Shown: piece by piece, positions 5,094-5,386 of the stretch
Layout: each line of letters starts with the position of its first letter
Numbering within the stretch: position 1 is the stretch's first letter
From: an uncultured candidate division Zixibacteria bacterium
GTDB taxonomy: Bacteria > Zixibacteria > MSB-5A5 > GN15 > FEB-12
Direction of reading: 5' to 3'
Assembly: GCA_913009765.1 (NCBI GenBank)
Contig: CAJVYT010000309.1
Coordinates: forward strand, 1-5,386
Length of the DNA: 5,386 bases
The notes under the pieces: generated by a model
Seen by the model: only the letters and a program-made list of their open reading frames with translations
What the model was told of the DNA's origin: nothing
Database searches by the model: none
Made by a program: the position numbers and the translations under genes

Positions 5094-5137
5094 AAAAATC
5101 AAGAGGGTCAAGTCTAAAAATCAAGAGGGGCAAGTCT
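5094..5137 (+). repeat. 22-bp tandem direct repeat of a RAYT element end
   Basis: Bases 5094-5115 and 5116-5137 are head-to-tail copies with a single difference (T5109 versus G5131 by eye: AGAGGGTCAAG versus AGAGGGGCAAG). Each holds seven flanking bases (AAAAATC) plus the outer 15 bases of the RAYT terminal repeat, so the element end has been duplicated together with its flank. Confidence 0.7.
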
Positions 5138-5217
5138 TACATATCACATTCAGCTTCTTTATCAGATCGACTAACTGCGGCATAGCTTATGCCAAAATGT
5201 GACATGTAATGCGTCCC
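5127..5217 (-). mobile_element. 91-bp RAYT-derived mini-element (type B)
   Basis: The unit has a terminal repeat at 5127-5150 (GGGGCAAGTCTTACATATCA...) and a diverged inverted one at 5196-5217 (ending GCGTCCC). The interior, read on the minus strand, is H-F-GISYAAVSRSDKEAECDM and a TAA stop, matching the last 20 codons of the RAYT gene at 3851-3913 in the same position next to the repeat. It is thus a RAYT element in reverse orientation reduced to its left end, the gene's last 20 codons and its right end. A hairpin GGCATA-GCT-TATGCC lies at 5179-5193. Confidence 0.75.
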
Positions 5218-5240
5218 GTTGAGCTTAATCGTTATGTGGC

Positions 5241-5287
5241 TTGACAGATACTATCGATAGGACTATCGTAATACCAATAGCCTATCG
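5241..5287 (+). promoter_or_regulatory. Promoter with operator-like CTATCG repeats for the antitoxin gene
   Basis: TTGACA at 5241-5246 is a consensus -35 box; 17 bases on, TATCGT at 5264-5269 matches the -10 consensus at four of six positions. The spacer holds the perfect palindrome CTATCGATAG (5251-5260). CTATCG recurs at 5263-5268, overlapping the -10 box, and at 5282-5287. Such repeats are what one expects for binding by the AbrB-type antitoxin encoded just downstream, giving autorepression; that role is an inference. Confidence 0.6.
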
Positions 5288-5301
5288 ATGGAGTAATGCT
5301 C

Positions 5302-5386
5302 ATGACTGCTGTAACTGTTTCACCGAAATACCAGGTTGTGATCCCTAAAGAGATACGGGAGTCACTGGGAATTTACTCCGGTCAGA
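5302..5386 (+). CDS. AbrB/MazE/SpoVT-type antitoxin, N-terminus (runs off the right edge)
   Basis: The first 28 codons are visible. The segment VTVSPKYQVVIPKEIRESLG followed by a G-Q pair is the swapped-hairpin DNA-binding fold of AbrB/MazE/VapB-type proteins, in which antitoxins bind their own promoter and neutralise a partner toxin. The ATG at 5302 has GGAG at 5290-5293 with an 8-base spacer. A toxin gene, often a PIN-domain ribonuclease or a MazF type, would be expected directly downstream but lies outside the window. A stand-alone AbrB-like regulator is the alternative. The gene starts 85 bases after the type B mini-element. Confidence 0.85.
   Translation, partial: MTAVTVSPKYQVVIPKEIRESLGIYSGQ

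Noticed and set aside
1..5386. tRNA, rRNA or riboswitch
   Set aside because: No cloverleaf, rRNA-like or aptamer-like sequence was seen in any gap; the gaps are filled by element ends and repeats.

Overview
This AT-rich window looks like an accessory region of a gammaproteobacterial-type chromosome. That placement is an inference from the RAYT-type transposase, the multihaem cytochrome and the IS256-type remnant; no housekeeping gene is present to fix the lineage. The window is a patchwork of short accessory genes set between pieces of mobile elements. One REP-associated tyrosine transposase (RAYT, Y1/HUH family) element is complete, and its broken or shrunken relatives recur through the window.

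Layout. Bases 1-107 hold a possible 3' fragment of an unrecognised gene and a 22-bp near-palindrome. Bases 108-420 are the left end and transposase N-terminus of an IS256-family insertion sequence, cut off by a 221-bp MITE-like element (420-640) that is an internally deleted copy of the RAYT element. Then come an unrecognised gene with a DUF5677-like look (711-1619), a truncated small gene (from 1687) that runs into another RAYT fragment, and a cluster of AAAGGGGTCAGTACCC-type repeats from a second RAYT family (1869-2022). Next are a membrane-anchored c-type cytochrome with three CxxCH motifs (2078-2932), the full-length RAYT element (2977-3930) with its transposase gene (3068-3913), and a GC-rich hairpin with an attC-like flank. 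A gene for an exported or membrane-anchored protein of unknown function follows (4037-5014). The window closes with a tandem repeat, a 91-bp RAYT-derived mini-element (5127-5217), and the promoter, operator-like repeats and first 28 codons of an AbrB/MazE-type antitoxin gene (5302 to the edge).

How it fits together. Only the RAYT gene looks able to supply a mobility protein. The deleted elements at 420-640 and 5127-5217 and the fragment at 1791-1863 share its terminal repeat, so they could be or have been mobilised by it or a close relative. The deletion derivatives keep both ends and also the last 20 or so codons of the transposase gene. The 56-bp repeat at 1808-1863 and 5144-5199 turns out, on the minus strand, to be a diverged copy of the RAYT C-terminal coding sequence. 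The cargo genes (unknown protein, cytochrome, exported protein, antitoxin) show no common pathway and read as independent acquisitions.
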